The position numbers were made by a program, and so were the translations under genes. From the NCBI GenBank assembly GCA_029379385.1, contig CM055605.1:62001-126000 (forward strand): 64,000 nt of DNA. The letters run 5' to 3'. Source of the stretch: Quillaja saponaria (lineage: Eukaryota > Streptophyta > Magnoliopsida > Fabales > Quillajaceae). Of the stretch, positions 49,565 to 62,800 are shown one piece after another (the stretch's first letter is position 1; each line of letters opens with the position of its first letter). The notes under the pieces were generated by a model. That model made no database searches. It worked only from the letters and a program-made list of their open reading frames with translations, and had not been told where the DNA came from.

Positions 49565-50574
49565 CTTCCAAAATTCTAATAACTCATAAAAATAGACAAT
49601 TATATATGTTCGGACCAGTTTACTTATAACTTAACTAACCACCTTTTAGGTCTATTCAAAAATAGGTCAAGTTGAGATTAAAAAATTTATAAAAGTTTTA
49701 TTTTTCACAATTAATAAAATTAAGATTATTTACTTCAATTATTCAACAAAATAATTGGGAATTGTTGTATACTTTTACATTTTTCTCGGTTGTACTAGCT
49801 ACCTTCAGCTAAAATTTTAGATTCATCGAAATTTCTTTTTTTCGTTGTAAGCTAGTTGCTAACTTGAGGTGCTCCTTCAAGTAAACTAGTTGCTAACTTG
49901 AGGTGTCAAACACATCCAAGTCTCATGGGTGGTCCACTCTAAACTCACTACACAAGATGATAGGATTACCATTTTCCCATCTAATAAAAAACAAATATAC
50001 TAAACAGATCATACCTGTATAAAAGCAATACTAATTAATTTGGAGAAAGAATGGGCTGGCTAAGTGCATGGAGGCCACCTATAATAGGAAAAGAGGACGG
50101 ACGCCAACTCTCATTCTCTGCGCCGTCAATTGAGTGTTCATCTTCGTGCACTCGTCCTTCGTTAAAATAATAGCATGTGTATAAACGAAGACAAAGATAG
50201 CTGCATCAATACCAGTCACTAAGACTCTCTGCTTCACTTGAACGTCAATCAAACAGTAAATATTGCATTGCCAACATCATGGAACCCAAGCAAGAGAAAA
50301 CCCAGGGCCGTGGCATCTTCGACGTTGCTTTCATTTCAGGCACAAACCGTTCAAGAGCTCAAATCAGAACAACCAAAACACCATAATCCTATTCGATTGC
50401 TGAAGCAAGTTACTTTTTTCCATTTATCACTTTCAGTAAAATATCAAAGACTTAAAAGTTCAAGCTTTAAAATCAAATACTGATTACTAGAGTAGGAGCT
50501 ACTGATTGTCACTTCAAGATAAGAGAGAGGAATGCCAGGGAATTCTGTCTTAATTCTCCAAATCGTGAATGACA
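49565..50574. other. Spacer between convergent genes
   Basis: Holds the 3' UTRs of the phosphatase (+) and the ankyrin gene (-). It has a 20-bp direct repeat, CTAGTTGCTAACTTGAGGTG, at 49852 and 49886 (offset 34). It also has a GC-richer island at about 50090-50400 with a short ATG frame of 35 codons (50279-50386, starting MEPKQEKTQGRG) that I do not recognise and do not call as a gene. Confidence 0.5.
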
Positions 50575-53500
50575 TTAAAGTGCATACATCCTCTTGTATT
50601 CACTGTTTAAAATTTCCTGATCTGACATCATGGACACAGAGAAAGAATGAGAACGGTTCTGAGTCCTTCTTATATTCCTCAGTTTTGTCTCCTCCATCCT
50701 ATGCAAAACGATACAGTAGCACATGGAGCCAATGGTTGAGAGCATGATTAGGCCTCCAATAACTGTAGCATATATAGCAAGCCATCTGGAATGAGAGCCC
50801 ACCACAACATATGTAAGAGAAATGAAGGCAATGGAAATGAAGAGGCAGGCCATCCACATGAGCTTGTTAATCACAAAAACAAGCTGCTTCTTTGCCTTCT
50901 GTTCAATCACAACTACAGATGTTTGAACTACCACAACAGCCAGGGAAATGAATAATGCCAGGCTATCAAACACAAAAAAGATTATGAAAGCTGAACTTTT
51001 TGCTATGTGTGCTTGTCCAAGTGAAAAACCCTGTGTTTTCTCCTCAACATATTGGCCAGGGACAGTGAAGATGGCTGCAAAAGCAACAGTAGCAATGAGC
51101 ACAGCAACAACAGTTGAAGAATTTATAGCATTGTTGAGCCCAATAATGTGGAGCTTTTTTAGGTTCTTTGCAATTTTCTGAACCCTGACACCAGTTTGTC
51201 GGGTCTGTTGGAGTTGGGACTGTACATCATGTTTTATATCACTGACAGTCTGCTTAAGTTGCTTAGCTGCACTCGGAGGTTTTCCTTGGTCTTTGGCATT
51301 GGCAGCTCCAGCTTCCCTTAAAATGGAGACCAGTTCTGGAGTTCCAATTTTTTCAGCAATGTCAAGAGCAGTCTCTCCCACCTTATTAATAGCATTGATG
51401 TTGATATCCTCAACCGATAATAAGCAACGTACATTCTACAGTTGCACGGAAACCAAACTTGAGAACAGATAATGAACCAAAAGGATGGGGGTAGACACAC
51501 AAAGAGAGATGAAGAGGGTATCATTTAGATCTTTTCATCAAAGAATATCTTAATATTTGAGATAACAAATTGGCACACAAATTGATTTTTGGATTAAAAA
51601 AGAAAAAAGAACTAACCACCAAGACAACATTATGATCCATATAACTGCCTATATGATTGTATATAAAATTCTTGCCTTCTTCAATCAATCAGTACTGACA
51701 TGCTTTGTACAGACAGAGTTGATTGGGAAAGGGAGAATCTGAAGCATATTGTGAACATAAGATGGACCTTCTACCAAAACTCGAGCTTATGTTTGTCCAT
51801 ATTTGAGATATTTTTCACGTAGAAGATTAGATTGATTATCTTGCTCAACCGATTGAAAGAGAAGGGCGTCACTCTTGCAGGCTCAATCACTTCATATCTT
51901 TGCCTTGAAGGTCCTTAATTCACAAGACAGATAGACGTAGAAAATAAGTGAGAGAGAAGAAAAATAGAGGTCATCAGGAGCCTCATTAAAAACTCTCACT
52001 TCTCTAGTAAGTTTTATAGCTAGAATGAGCTTTAGGACAATCAACCAAGAAAGCAACCACTAGTTAATCCTTCTTCATTGAGAAAGGGTGTTGCATGGCG
52101 TCAAACAGACCATGGGAATTGAGTACAATTAGCATTGATGCCTCTCTAACTTTTACAGTGGTTAACACGGATTCAACTAGAAAATATAATGATGAATCAA
52201 ATTGTTATTGAAAAATAATATTGCTTTGTCGAGAAACAGTTCATCACGTTAATAGTATGCCTTACAAGCCAATGACATTAGATGTATATGATATATTATT
52301 TGTAATAACAATCCTATTTAGTTAGTAATAAAAAGAATGTATTTTAGTATTATCATTTATCATGTACTTTAAATACTAATTAATTCTTTAGTATTAAGTA
52401 TTAACATATAATTTTTTTAGGATCAAATGTTGAGGGTGATTAATCACATGATCATTTGTGCAGTTGACACTATAACAAATATGTATGTGCTTGTCTAAGA
52501 ACAAGTTTACTGAATTGACTCGATTATAGAACACTCATATGGACTTTCACATATTTGTCAATGAGAGTTTTTCATTGTAAATGACCTTTAGACCTGAGCA
52601 TATAAATAACTTGTACATAAGTTATCATGATTTTTTTATTATAATTATAATTTACTATAGATTATACATGAGTAGATATGGAGGTATATGAGTGCATAAT
52701 AAGGGATTAATCACTCTCCGTAAAGAGAGAATGTTCTTTGTTATTTAGTTAAGACATAACTCAAAAAGTCTCTAGCTAAAGTAGTGTGAAACTAGATTAG
52801 AGAATTTATATTTCACCACATGAGTTTGTGACTTATAGATAAATACGTTAGATTAAATAATTTAGGATTTAACATTATGGAAAGATTGAACTGCACAATA
52901 ACTAATAACTGAAAGGTTCACATATATATTTATATTATCTGGGTAGCCATCATATGCTATCAGTTTAACATGAAATAACACACAAAAAGATATAAATTGA
53001 TTAAGAGAAGTTTTGGCTTCTATGTAATTGTAAACAATTGGTATTTAAATTTAAAATATAATTGAATTAGGATTGTCCTACTTTGAATAAAACTCTAAGA
53101 GTTAGGATTTGACCCTATCACCTAAAATTTTTCTAACACCCTACTTAAATGAGATTAGACCTCAATAAAACTTAACTTTTATAGAAAAGTATCATACAAA
53201 AAGCCAAAGTTCTCTGCATTAGAGAATTTTAATAACTGGGTGTTTGTGAGAACAAGAAAAAAAATCAACACTTGTGCACATAAGGGAATTTTTTTTTTTT
53301 TTTTTTTTTTTGACAAGCCATCTCGAAGTTCTTGATTGATTGATTCATGTGAATACGCTTAGAGGCTGTACACCTTGTATCACACATGCGTACTCAATCA
53401 TCCTGCAATACACAAGCACTTTCTATCTTATGAAAACACCGCCTCTGATGAAAACATTACGGGTTGAGATACTTTACATTTAATCAACATTTAGCAGATA

Positions 53501-54856
53501 AAAGGAATGAGGAAGAACCTGAATACGGCCCTTCTTGGTGGCTATATGCAATGCTGTGTTTCCCTTATTATCCTCCAAACTCAAAACCGCTGGATCAGGT
53601 TTCAGCAATTCCAGCAGAATTTCTTCATTTTGTCCTTTCACAGCCATGTGAAGTGCAGTTTGACCTTTTTTGTCAGTCCTAAATCCAGTACTTGGATCCT
53701 TGCTAAGTAAGGACTTCACAACTTCCAAACGTCCCATTCTTGCTGCAGAGTGAAGAACAGTCTTACCATTGTTTCGGGCTATTTTTGCTAGATTTGAGTC
53801 TGATTCCAAAAGGAGGTTGACCACATCAATGTGTCCCTGAGTTGCAGCTGTGTGTAGAGCAGTTGAATTGGACAAATCTGTTGTCATGGCCAAGTTGGGA
53901 AACACTTGTAAAAGTTCTTTCAACACCTCTGCAAGAATTATTTTCCCAGTCAGAGTAAGAGAGGTGGGGAGAAAGGAATGCAAGTGAAGGAACAGTAACA
54001 TGGTGCAAACTGAAAAACATACTTTTATTATTCCTTAATAATACTTGGGCATCTTATCCATGGTGTACTAAACCACACACATTAGACCCACATAATACAT
54101 AAGAGAAGAAAACATAAAACCCTTACATACGTTGAACGTGTAATGAGGTCATAAAATTAGGTTGATTTATTTTTATTTTTATTTTTGTTTTTGCAAAGAT
54201 TCAAGCAATAGCGGCAAAGAAAATTATAGCAAAATAACATTCCTAGCACCCGGGATCACAGCAGATAGTGATACATATCGAAATATAATTATAAATGAGT
54301 GAAGTGGAAGTTGTCAAGAAAATAGTCATATCACTATCCATTGGAAATAAAATAATGGGATTATCTGACTGAGAACTCAGGCGCTGCATTACTATAGTGG
54401 TTAGTGAATCTTACCAAGATGACCCTGCTTTGCTGCGATATGGAATGGATCATAGCCATTCCTGGCCATAATAGACGCAGTTTGTAGGTCCAAGTGTTTC
54501 AACATCTCGCTGACAAGCACGGCATGCCCAATTTCCGCAGCTACATAAAGAGGAGTCTCACCCTCCATGTTCTGCTTTGACAACAAATTACCCTTTGACT
54601 CGTTGTTGATATGGCAACTCTCAAGAGACAGTATCTCTTTGACTCTATTCAGGTTCCCTGCCCGAGCTGCCAAGTGAAGCTGCGAGTCACCCCGTTTTCC
54701 AGGCGATTCCTTGCTCTTTTTTCTGTCCCCCACGCCTCCAATGAAGCTGAGCTGCTTCTCCATCACTATGCGGAAACTCTTCTGTTTTTCCATGAATCCA
54801 CGGAAACTCTTCTGCTTCTCCATTGTAGCTGACCGGAAACTGCGTTGTTTCTCCAT
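50575..54856 (-). CDS. Ankyrin-repeat membrane protein with PGG domain (ITN1-like)
   Basis: Plant ankyrin-TM family; Arabidopsis ITN1 affects salt and ABA responses at the plasma membrane. Exons on the minus strand: 54856-54415, 53928-53519, 51435-50575, giving 570 residues. Order: N-terminal run of four MEKQ(R/K/L)SF motifs (residues 1 to about 45); basic linker; ankyrin repeats (about 60-325) such as GDSQLHLAARAGNLNRVKEI, NGYDPFHIAAKQGHLEVLKE, NSTALHTAATQGHIDVVNLL, NGKTVLHSAARMGRLEVVKS, KGQTALHMAVKGQNEEIL and KGNTALHIATKKGRIQ; a PGG domain (about 385-500) with NSSTVVAVLIATVAFAAIF and VPGQY; and four hydrophobic segments; then a Ser/Arg-rich tail. The frame runs on upstream of the chosen ATG for 20 codons, but from a GTG (54916), so I use the ATG at 54856. 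The 2.1-kb second intron (51436-53518) contains AT-rich sequence and a 24-base T run (about 53289-53312). Confidence 0.92.
54754..54856 (-). repeat. Four-copy MEKQxSF coding micro-repeat
   Basis: Codons for MEKQRSFRSAT, MEKQKSFRGF, MEKQKSFRIV and MEKQLSFIGG follow one another in 30-33 bp units. At DNA level the word ATGGAGAAGCAG or a near variant recurs. The first unit begins at the start codon of the ankyrin gene. The number of units could vary between alleles. Confidence 0.9.
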
Positions 54857-56664
54857 TAACACTGAATTTACCTTTTTCGGACAGACAAGTCTATCTATTT
54901 CGACATGATCGAGCACAAATTGTGATTCACAACAACATCACTTTGAATCTGCAAATGTTTTAATCATATTATACCTGGGGATGAGAAACCCTGATTCTGC
55001 ACGGAGGTCCAGGAACCATATCAAAGATATAGCCTTGGAACTAGAATATTTTTAACAGCTTCGAGCTCAAAACCAAAGGATTATTTCAGACCCAGAAACC
55101 TGAACCATGAATGGGTTCGGGTAGGATTGGATTGGATTGGATTCAAGTCTGTCAAAATTCATTGGGAGAGCAACCCGTCTAGATTTTGATTTATGTTTTC
55201 CCAGATAGAGTTTTTCTGTAAAAAAAAATAAAAAATAAAAAGGAAAATGTTAAGATATTTGGATATAGAATCAAGACTACACACGACACTGAGGACCACC
55301 AAAATTGTTAGCTGATCATTGTCGACATATAATGATACAAAGCATTATCACCTCAATTCACATGGACTTGGCGCATACTTGAGTAAGATGTAATAATTTC
55401 TTCTTATGTATCAAAAACATTTGTGATTATTAGGTGTAGTTTTTAAAATTTAAAACTACTTTTGTGTTTAATTTATTCTATTTAGTAATAACCGTTCTAA
55501 TTTTTGAGTTTTATTAAAATGTGTTTTCAAATTTTTAGAATTTTAAAAGTTGAAATTAAGAATAATTTTTTAAAAATAAAAAATAAGAAAAATTGAATAT
55601 AAACTTTAACTATTTAGATATATTCATAATATTTATTATATTCCAACATTGACCCTTATTCTACTTAGTTATAGAATTAAAATATCTCAAAATAATAAAA
55701 AGAAATACATGCATGTTATTTTTATTTAAAAAATTAAAATAAAATAAATAATATTTTCATTATTTAGATATCAAATATATATAAATATTTTTGAAACAAC
55801 TGTTGCAAAAATATTTTAAAATGATCTTTTTAATAAATTCAATACTCAATATTTTTTAAAAGTATAATTAAGTACTCAATAAAAAAAAATTATATTTCAC
55901 AACCTTTTTAAGTTAATATAAAATAAAATATGCACAACAAAATTTAAAATTTGTTAGTTTTAAAAATTCAAATCATATTATGATTATACAAAAGATCTAT
56001 CATCCCCCACCCCTACCCCTCCCTTCCCAATTGAATCCAACCCCATTTTCTCATTCGCCCCGAAGAATTGTCAAACATAAGGACAAAGATTTGTCTTTTG
56101 CGGATTCAATCTCTGATTGTCTGAAAGTGAAGGTGGGTGGAGTGGGAGGTAGGCTTGGTGCTGGGATTGGGGGATTGGGGTAGGTGGGTTGCCATTTTTT
56201 TGTTTTTCTATTCTTTTTGAATTTTTATTTTTTTTTTTTTCTAAATCCATACATTTTTAGAAGTTCTTATTTAATTTTATGTCTCAAATCAGATAGTAAC
56301 ATTTTATTGGTTAAACTTCAGCAAGACATGACGTTTTATTGGTTAGCAAGACACGCTGGATGCGGTAAAAAAATAATCGTTAGTCTTATTTTTTGTTATT
56401 ATACTAAAAGTATAATTTAACTTACTTATAACATATTTAATTTATTTTAAAAGAATATATATTTTTTTAAGGTACATTATTACCTCAAAATAAATTATTT
56501 GCCGAAGTTTTGTATAGAAAAGAAATCCTTGTAATTATGATAACCGAATATCGATTAAAGTATCTCATAATTTGCTAATTTTCTTTTGTTATTCATAAGG
56601 GAGGAGCCTCTAAGAGATCGGAGGTGGCCATGGCTCCCTAAAATTTTAAAAAATATTAATATTA
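54857..56664. other. 5' flank of the ankyrin gene and AT-rich spacer
   Basis: Contains the minus-strand promoter and 5' UTR of the ankyrin gene near 54.9-55.3 kb and a short TTGGA repeat near 55122-55142. From about 55.4 kb it is strongly AT-rich without a gene. The frames at 55980-56183 and 56184-56420 are low-complexity (Pro-rich, then T-rich) and not called. Confidence 0.5.
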
Positions 56665-56879
56665 CTGGATGAATTCACCCATGCGATGCATAGGCAGTTT
56701 TTATTATTTTGGTGTTTATTAGTTCTTTTAATTTTTTTTTTTATATTTTATAATTTTATAAATAAATAAATAAATTCTGTTTTTTTTTTTAAAAAGAAGG
56801 AAAATACAACAACAACATTATGTATTATTTTCCCATTTTATTATGGGAATCAAAAGGAATATATTGAATGAAAGGAAAT

Positions 56880-57665
56880 TATAAATTGCTTAATATAATC
56901 ACCAAAACAGGAGCTTTAACTAAATCAGAATTAATAATTGCATCAACAACATCACCAAACAGAGTTATATGTAATTGTTGGTTCCTTAAGTGTGACAATT
57001 CTTCTTTTAATTTTTGATGAACTTCCAATATTCTCACAGTTAGATGATCAATGAAGCCTCCCGATAACATTTGCAAGTTTGAAATATGTCATTTTGCAAT
57101 CATTAAATTTTTTTTCTAATCGTTAACATATTAAAAGTTTAAAAAATAATAATAACGCAAGTACCTGTAAGATGTGTTAATTGGTCACATCTTCTGGATA
57201 CCTCTTCAAACTTCACAAATTCAAACTTATACATTGGGATTAAGTTGTCTTCATGTGGAATAGGCTTTACAAATGTATATGGAGAGAATTCTATGTGCTT
57301 ATCACTTAGGACAAGTCAGAATTTTGGACATGAGTTCTTTATAATAAAATTTCCAAATAAATAAATAGAACCTTTATGTAACATAAGACGATATTTATCG
57401 ACAAAACGTTTTTTTATGATTGCAACAATATGGTCCACGTGCATAAATGTATTATTGGAATTACTCACATAGAACACTTAAAGTGTATGTTTTGAAATCT
57501 TTTAGAATAACATTGAGATGAATAATACTTCTATGTCCAATGGTATTATGTCTAAGCTGATTAATTCCTGATTAGCTTTTGTATAATAGAAATCCCATAG
57601 CCGTGTGACCCTTGCCTTCAATGTCAGCTCACCATCACTGTTAGCAAGTTGCCAAATAAGTTTAG
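56880..57665 (-). pseudogene. RPA1-like (DUF223/OB-fold) pseudogene
   Basis: Minus-strand reading from 57660: GELTLKARVTRLWDFYYTKA then ISLDIIPLD, typical of the first OB-fold of plant replication protein A 70-kDa-like proteins. After a stop and shift comes HVDHIVAIIKKRFVDKYRLM, LHKGSIYLFGNFIIKNSCPK, and in another frame HIEFSPYTFVKPIPHEDNL and YKFEFVKFEEVSRRCDQLTH. After a gap that may be an old intron (about 57165-57075) comes LHITLFGDVVDAI (57076-56879), like the TLWGD motif of the second OB-fold. Several stops and frameshifts show that it is broken. RPA-like passengers are known in plant Helitrons. Confidence 0.65.
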
Positions 57666-57709
57666 GCTATTACAAATTCAAATAAAATCATTCAAGTGTA
57701 AAAATATGA

Positions 57710-58290
57710 GGTGAGGTGAGGTGAATAGATAGTGGTGGGTTTGTATTTGTACTGGATAACTAATGTTTTAAAATAATAAGGTGGAGAAGAAGAATTGGGG
57801 AAGGAGTGAGACATTTTAATGGTGCTAATTGATGGGTAAATTTAATGGGTGTGGGAGAAGAAAATGTAAAGGCAAGTGATAGGTTTGTACTGGGTAACTG
57901 ATGTTTTAAAATGATAGAATGGGGGGATAAGAGAAGGGGAATAAGTTATTTTTTGAGTATTGATGCTTTAAAATAATAAGGTGGAGAAAAGATAAGGGAA
58001 AGAAGTCAGTTTTTGATGTGTAAAATTAATGAGAGGTGGGGGAGAAGAAAAGGTGAAAAGAGGATTTGTATCGGGTAACCGATGTTTAATAGAGTGTGGG
58101 AGAAGAATTAGGAAATAATTTAACTTTAATTATTTTTTAGGTAACTGATATTATGAAATAATATGTTATAGAGAAGAAAAGGGAAAATGAGAAGAATAAG
58201 GAAAGAATTCAGCTGTTAATTATTTTTTAGGTAGCTGATGTTTTCAAATAATAGGGTATAGAGAAGAAAAAATGAAATATATAAGGTGTT
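57710..58290. repeat. Degenerate tandem repeats inside the Helitron-like element
   Basis: The word GGTAACTGATGTTTTAAAAT or a close variant occurs about six times (near 57755, 57893, 57957, 58074, 58139 and 58230). Each time it is followed by 'aataagg' or a variant and a purine-rich run such as GGAGAAGAA. Spacing varies from about 60 to 140 bp, so this is an old, uneven minisatellite. Confidence 0.7.
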
Positions 58291-58479
58291 AATTTCAAAA
58301 GCTGACATGAAAAAAAATTAAAATCATATGCGGTATAAAACTCATGGGGTAGAGAAGATGAAAAATGAGTCAATAGCTTTTAATTTTATCAAAAGCTGAC
58401 GTGGCATAATATTAAGATCATACGTGTTAGCATTAGATTCTTTCAATTTGCAAGTATCAATTTTATTATATACTATAGA

Positions 58480-59870
58480 TAAGTCAAAATGAATTCTTAG
58501 CCTTCTATTCGTTTCTTGTTGAATATAGTGGCCCCTTCAAAAATAAAAATCAATTAATATTTTCATTTTTTTTACTACAAGATTAATAGGTTAAAACTTA
58601 ACTATCAAGACTAAAGACTAATCGGTTAAAACATATATTATTCTTTTGTAATTTATAAATTTTTATTATGTCTTATGAGTTATTGAGTTTTTTTATCTTT
58701 TGCTATTACTATAGTAGAATACTTATAAAATTTTAATGAGTTCCCTCAAGAATAAATGTCTAACTCCATCACTAGTTATACTTAAATTATTTTTATCTAA
58801 CATTAACAGAGGTTTTTTAGCTGTGTGTTACTTACTTTGTTACAACTTGCAAGGCTTTCACTTCACAATGTTGATACATTTTTTTAGCAACGGCCACATC
58901 ATTTATTTTTATTGTTTGATCACATAGATGTTATGGTGGACAACATTGACATCGAATATTATCTTTCTGGATGCTTTCTTTTAATTAGAATTAGAAAAAT
59001 ATTTCTATATTTTGTATAAAATATCTATCATTACAATAGATAGATAATAATGGATCAATTCACATATTTCGATGCAAAAGTTAGGTAAATTAAATAGACC
59101 ATAAAATCAAATTCAGGATGTTGAAAAACTTAAGAACATGCATAAATTGGTCAAAAATCAAAATAAAGATTACTTGGCAAAATGATACTATGAAATCACG
59201 TGGTTTTTCTAGTTGATGACAAGACAGCTACGTACTGTGGTAGATTATAGGATAGGTCGTGGCAAGAACAATGGCATCCAAGTGATCGCATGACTAGCAT
59301 GATAGAAGGTTGACGTGGCTTTTACATGATAGCTAATGTGTATTGAGGACTTGGTTCTTGAGTGAATATGTAACTAATGATGAGTCATTGATGTGGATAG
59401 CATGATAATGTCATGTATCGAACAAGGTTGACATATGCTCAACAGCAACATGCTGATCTATAGTGCAGACTTGGAGACGTTGTGACGTGCATCACGTGCT
59501 TCGTCGAGTGTGGCACGTGAGTGCATCTCTGACCTACTTTTGCAACATTCTTTGCGGCATTTTTCTTGGCACACCCTTCATTAGGGCATGACTGGCCAGA
59601 AGATTGGGTAACCAATCCACTGTAACCATGACTTCGAAACAAAATAACAAACTTGACTCATGACCCAACTAAAGAATAAAACTAGCTTTTCTAAAACCGA
59701 AGTTCACTGTAAAAGTTTACTTCCTGTAATAATTAACAAGTTACTAAAAAATTTGGCAAAGGTTTCCTATAATACGAAACATGTCTTAAAATACAAATAC
59801 ATAGTCTCATGATTTTACACAACAATAACATAAAAATAATAAAGAGTTTTGCTCCAACCACATCATTACC
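58480..59870. other. Spacer, no gene recognised
   Basis: AT-rich until about 59.2 kb; then a GC-richer segment (59210-59650) with a meaningless minus-strand frame at 59642-59439. This segment might be the edge of the LTR-like sequence to its right, but no terminus could be fixed. Confidence 0.4.
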
Positions 59871-62800
59871 AAGACAAATAACTAGACATTTACATCCTTC
59901 GAAATTAGACACCCCACAATTCTAGTGTGACTGCAAGTTTTCATTTTTTAACTTCAAGTCTGAGATCCTTATATTATCTTATTGTACTCAATCAGTGAGT
60001 CACAAACTCAGTGATGCCATGTAACGAACTCCTGTTATTAAAAAATTTACCACAAAAGATGGGTGAGTCATATGGACTCCGTGAGTGGATAATTGTACCC
60101 AAAGGATACTAGCATCACTCAGCACAAACATATAATATACAAATTAATATGATTCATATAACATTTCATATTACACGTACACATTGTAAGTTTCACAAAT
60201 TCAAAATTCATATGATACACATGATCACAATTTAAGTCAGCGCAACATTATCACGCAAAGCAATCAAAGGGCCAACGAGTGACCCAACCTGGCACAACAT
60301 TATCACCCCCTACCGGGCATTTTCGCGCCTACACAAAAAATTGATCTTCTTATACAATCCATTCCACGGGGGTTGGGCACTCAATTTAAAAAAAAATTAT
60401 TTATTAGAATCAGAATTTTCTTATGATTTTAAATCAGAACATCCTAGGTTGAAATTGATTTATTTATTTATTTTAATTTCGGAGATAAAATTCACTTTTC
60501 ATAAAAATCTCACTTTGTTGACTCTTATCAAACACAACCAAGGTCAAACACAGCAAACAGTATCAAACAAACAACATTCAAACAAATTACTAAAATACTC
60601 TACTAGCTTACTTTCTATATATCAGGTATATTCAAATGAACATATAATTACATATACTAATCTAGCCCCTAAAGGCAGCAATTAACCACTCACTCGTAAT
60701 TGATTTCATTCGTCATTTACACTTGTGTCCACATTAGAATCTGGAACTAAAATTCATAATCCCAGATAATACTTAGTTCATAAACGTTACTGTTATACTC
60801 TTTTAATTACTAAACTTATATCTCAACTTATATAGTTTTCTTTATGTAAATTTTCCTTTAAGCTATTACATGTCAATTAATATAAATTAGACTTTAGATA
60901 ATAAGGTTAATAATGAAGAAGCATTTTAAGTGTCTTGACAAAGCATTAGGTAGGAGGAACCATTAGAAAAGATGAAAAGCACTTAGTGAGTTAGAAATGT
61001 TGAAACTGCCCAAACTTGGGGTTTGTACCAGTGTCCACTTTAAAGGTCATATCTTTTTTTAGAAAATTCCGAATCTAGTTTTGTAAAATTTATAAAATAC
61101 TAGACACATGTAAATTTATAATATTATATCACTTGTAATTTTTTAATTTGTATATCAATATAGTTTATTATTTGAAGTTACATCAAATTCTGCAACACAC
61201 AGGATTTTTGATAACTTTGACCTTACCTTAGTTAATTGAACATAACTTTTCCTAGGAAAAAAGAAATCTGATTCCGTTTATTGAGTTTATTAATAGACAA
61301 ATATATCTATATTTATTATTTAGAAACTTTTCCTAAAATTAGTATTGAACCCACTCAATTCCTTACGTGAACCAAAAACAGGGCACTACGAATCCTACCT
61401 GACCTAGCCCGAGTCTAACCATTATAACTCACAACATATTTTAGAACCAAGCTATGAAATTTTGCAGAAAATATTTCAAGACTATAAGCTACATTTTATC
61501 TTTTGAACTCTTAATTTAATTCGGCCCTGAAGACATTCGAAATAATGAATTTTTTTCACTCACAAAATCTGCCAAGTTCTATTCATAATACTCAAATAAT
61601 TTGTTTTGTAGACATTTTATCAAATACCTTAGGTGCATAAATTATTTCACTTAATATGTATGTATATCTATATATTTACATACCAAGAAAATCAACACTA
61701 ATCCATAATTTCTACATTACTCATATTTCAAATACTAAATTTAAAATTGGTTTGGTTATTTACAAATTAATCAAGAGTTTGAATTATATCATTCCAACAC
61801 CAATTCAAGGTTCTTCTTTTCTTTAATCACTTAGATGCCAATTTTCACCTTTTGTTCTTAAACTTTCATCCAACATTTCCTTAATCCCTAAGCCTATATT
61901 ATCAAAAAATCACAAACATCAAAAGTATTAGGATTCTAAGCTAGAAAAACTACCATCAAAAGACAAGGAGGCTATTGCTGTCACACAATTGCTGCTGGCA
62001 GCAAGTGATATTCTCAGCCAAGCTTGGCTGCCATTGGCTCTCACACCCACCTACACGGCTACAAGAAGGGAGGAATGAAGCACCCATGGCTTGTCCAACC
62101 ATGTGAGGCTTGCGTGATGGACTTGTGGTTGGCAACAGCTGGAGCTACTGCCACCGTCAAGAAGACACTGCCTAGCTCTGTAAGTCCACGTGAAATCCCC
62201 CATCCACGACTGAATAGGGGAAAGACTATGGTCTGTCCATAGAAGGTTGCCGCACAACAAAATAAAACAACTATTGTTAGCATTGATTGAGGGTTGTCAC
62301 TTGAAAAAAACAAGAGTCGGAAAAGGCAAATGAAATGGCAAGGAAGAACTCAACTTCTAGCTACTGCAACGCCAAAACAAGGCAGCACGTCTTCTGATTA
62401 TGGTTGTTGGTTGCAGAGATTCGACCAATTGAAAGTAAAAGGACAGCCGTAACATGATAAGGTAAGAAGAAAGTGAGGAAACTTGGCTACAAGAAATTGG
62501 AGTTGCCAAGAAACTAAGGAAGCTTCACGGCTAAGTGAGGCAAAGCTATAAATTTCTGGACTCCAATCACAAATAGGAAAGTCAACAAATTTCAATATGT
62601 GGTCTCCATCAATTATTGATATCTAGCCTTATATTCATTATTATATATATAGTTTACTCTTTTATTTACCCACTTGACACACCTCATAAAATATATGTAT
62701 TTTTAAAATTAAGACTCAAATTTAATCTTGGTTACAAGTGTATATATATACAAATTGATATTTTAAATATTTAAATTTGTTACTCACTTGTTCTACTCAT

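Larger units (their letters stand above)
56665..58479 (-). mobile_element. Helitron-like element carrying an RPA-like pseudogene
   Basis: Minus-strand 5' terminus at 58479 reads TCTATAGTATATAATAAAAT, the usual plant Helitron start with TC, preceded by A. The 3' end at 56665 has a hairpin, CCTATGCATCGCATGGG, about a dozen bases before a terminal CCAG (canonical CTAG with one change), followed by T. Insertion between A and T, lack of target duplication and lack of inverted termini fit Helitrons. Inside is a decayed RPA-like gene in the same orientation, but no helicase. Right of that gene is a run of degenerate tandem repeats (57710-58290). Length about 1.8 kb. Confidence 0.6.

Noticed and set aside
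54857..54916. Upstream start for the ankyrin gene
   Set aside because: The extra 20 codons begin with GTG, and the repeat module begins at ATG 54856.
62024..62313. Overlapping frames on both strands (72-84 codons)
   Set aside because: Mutual shadows in the LTR-like block; no domain.
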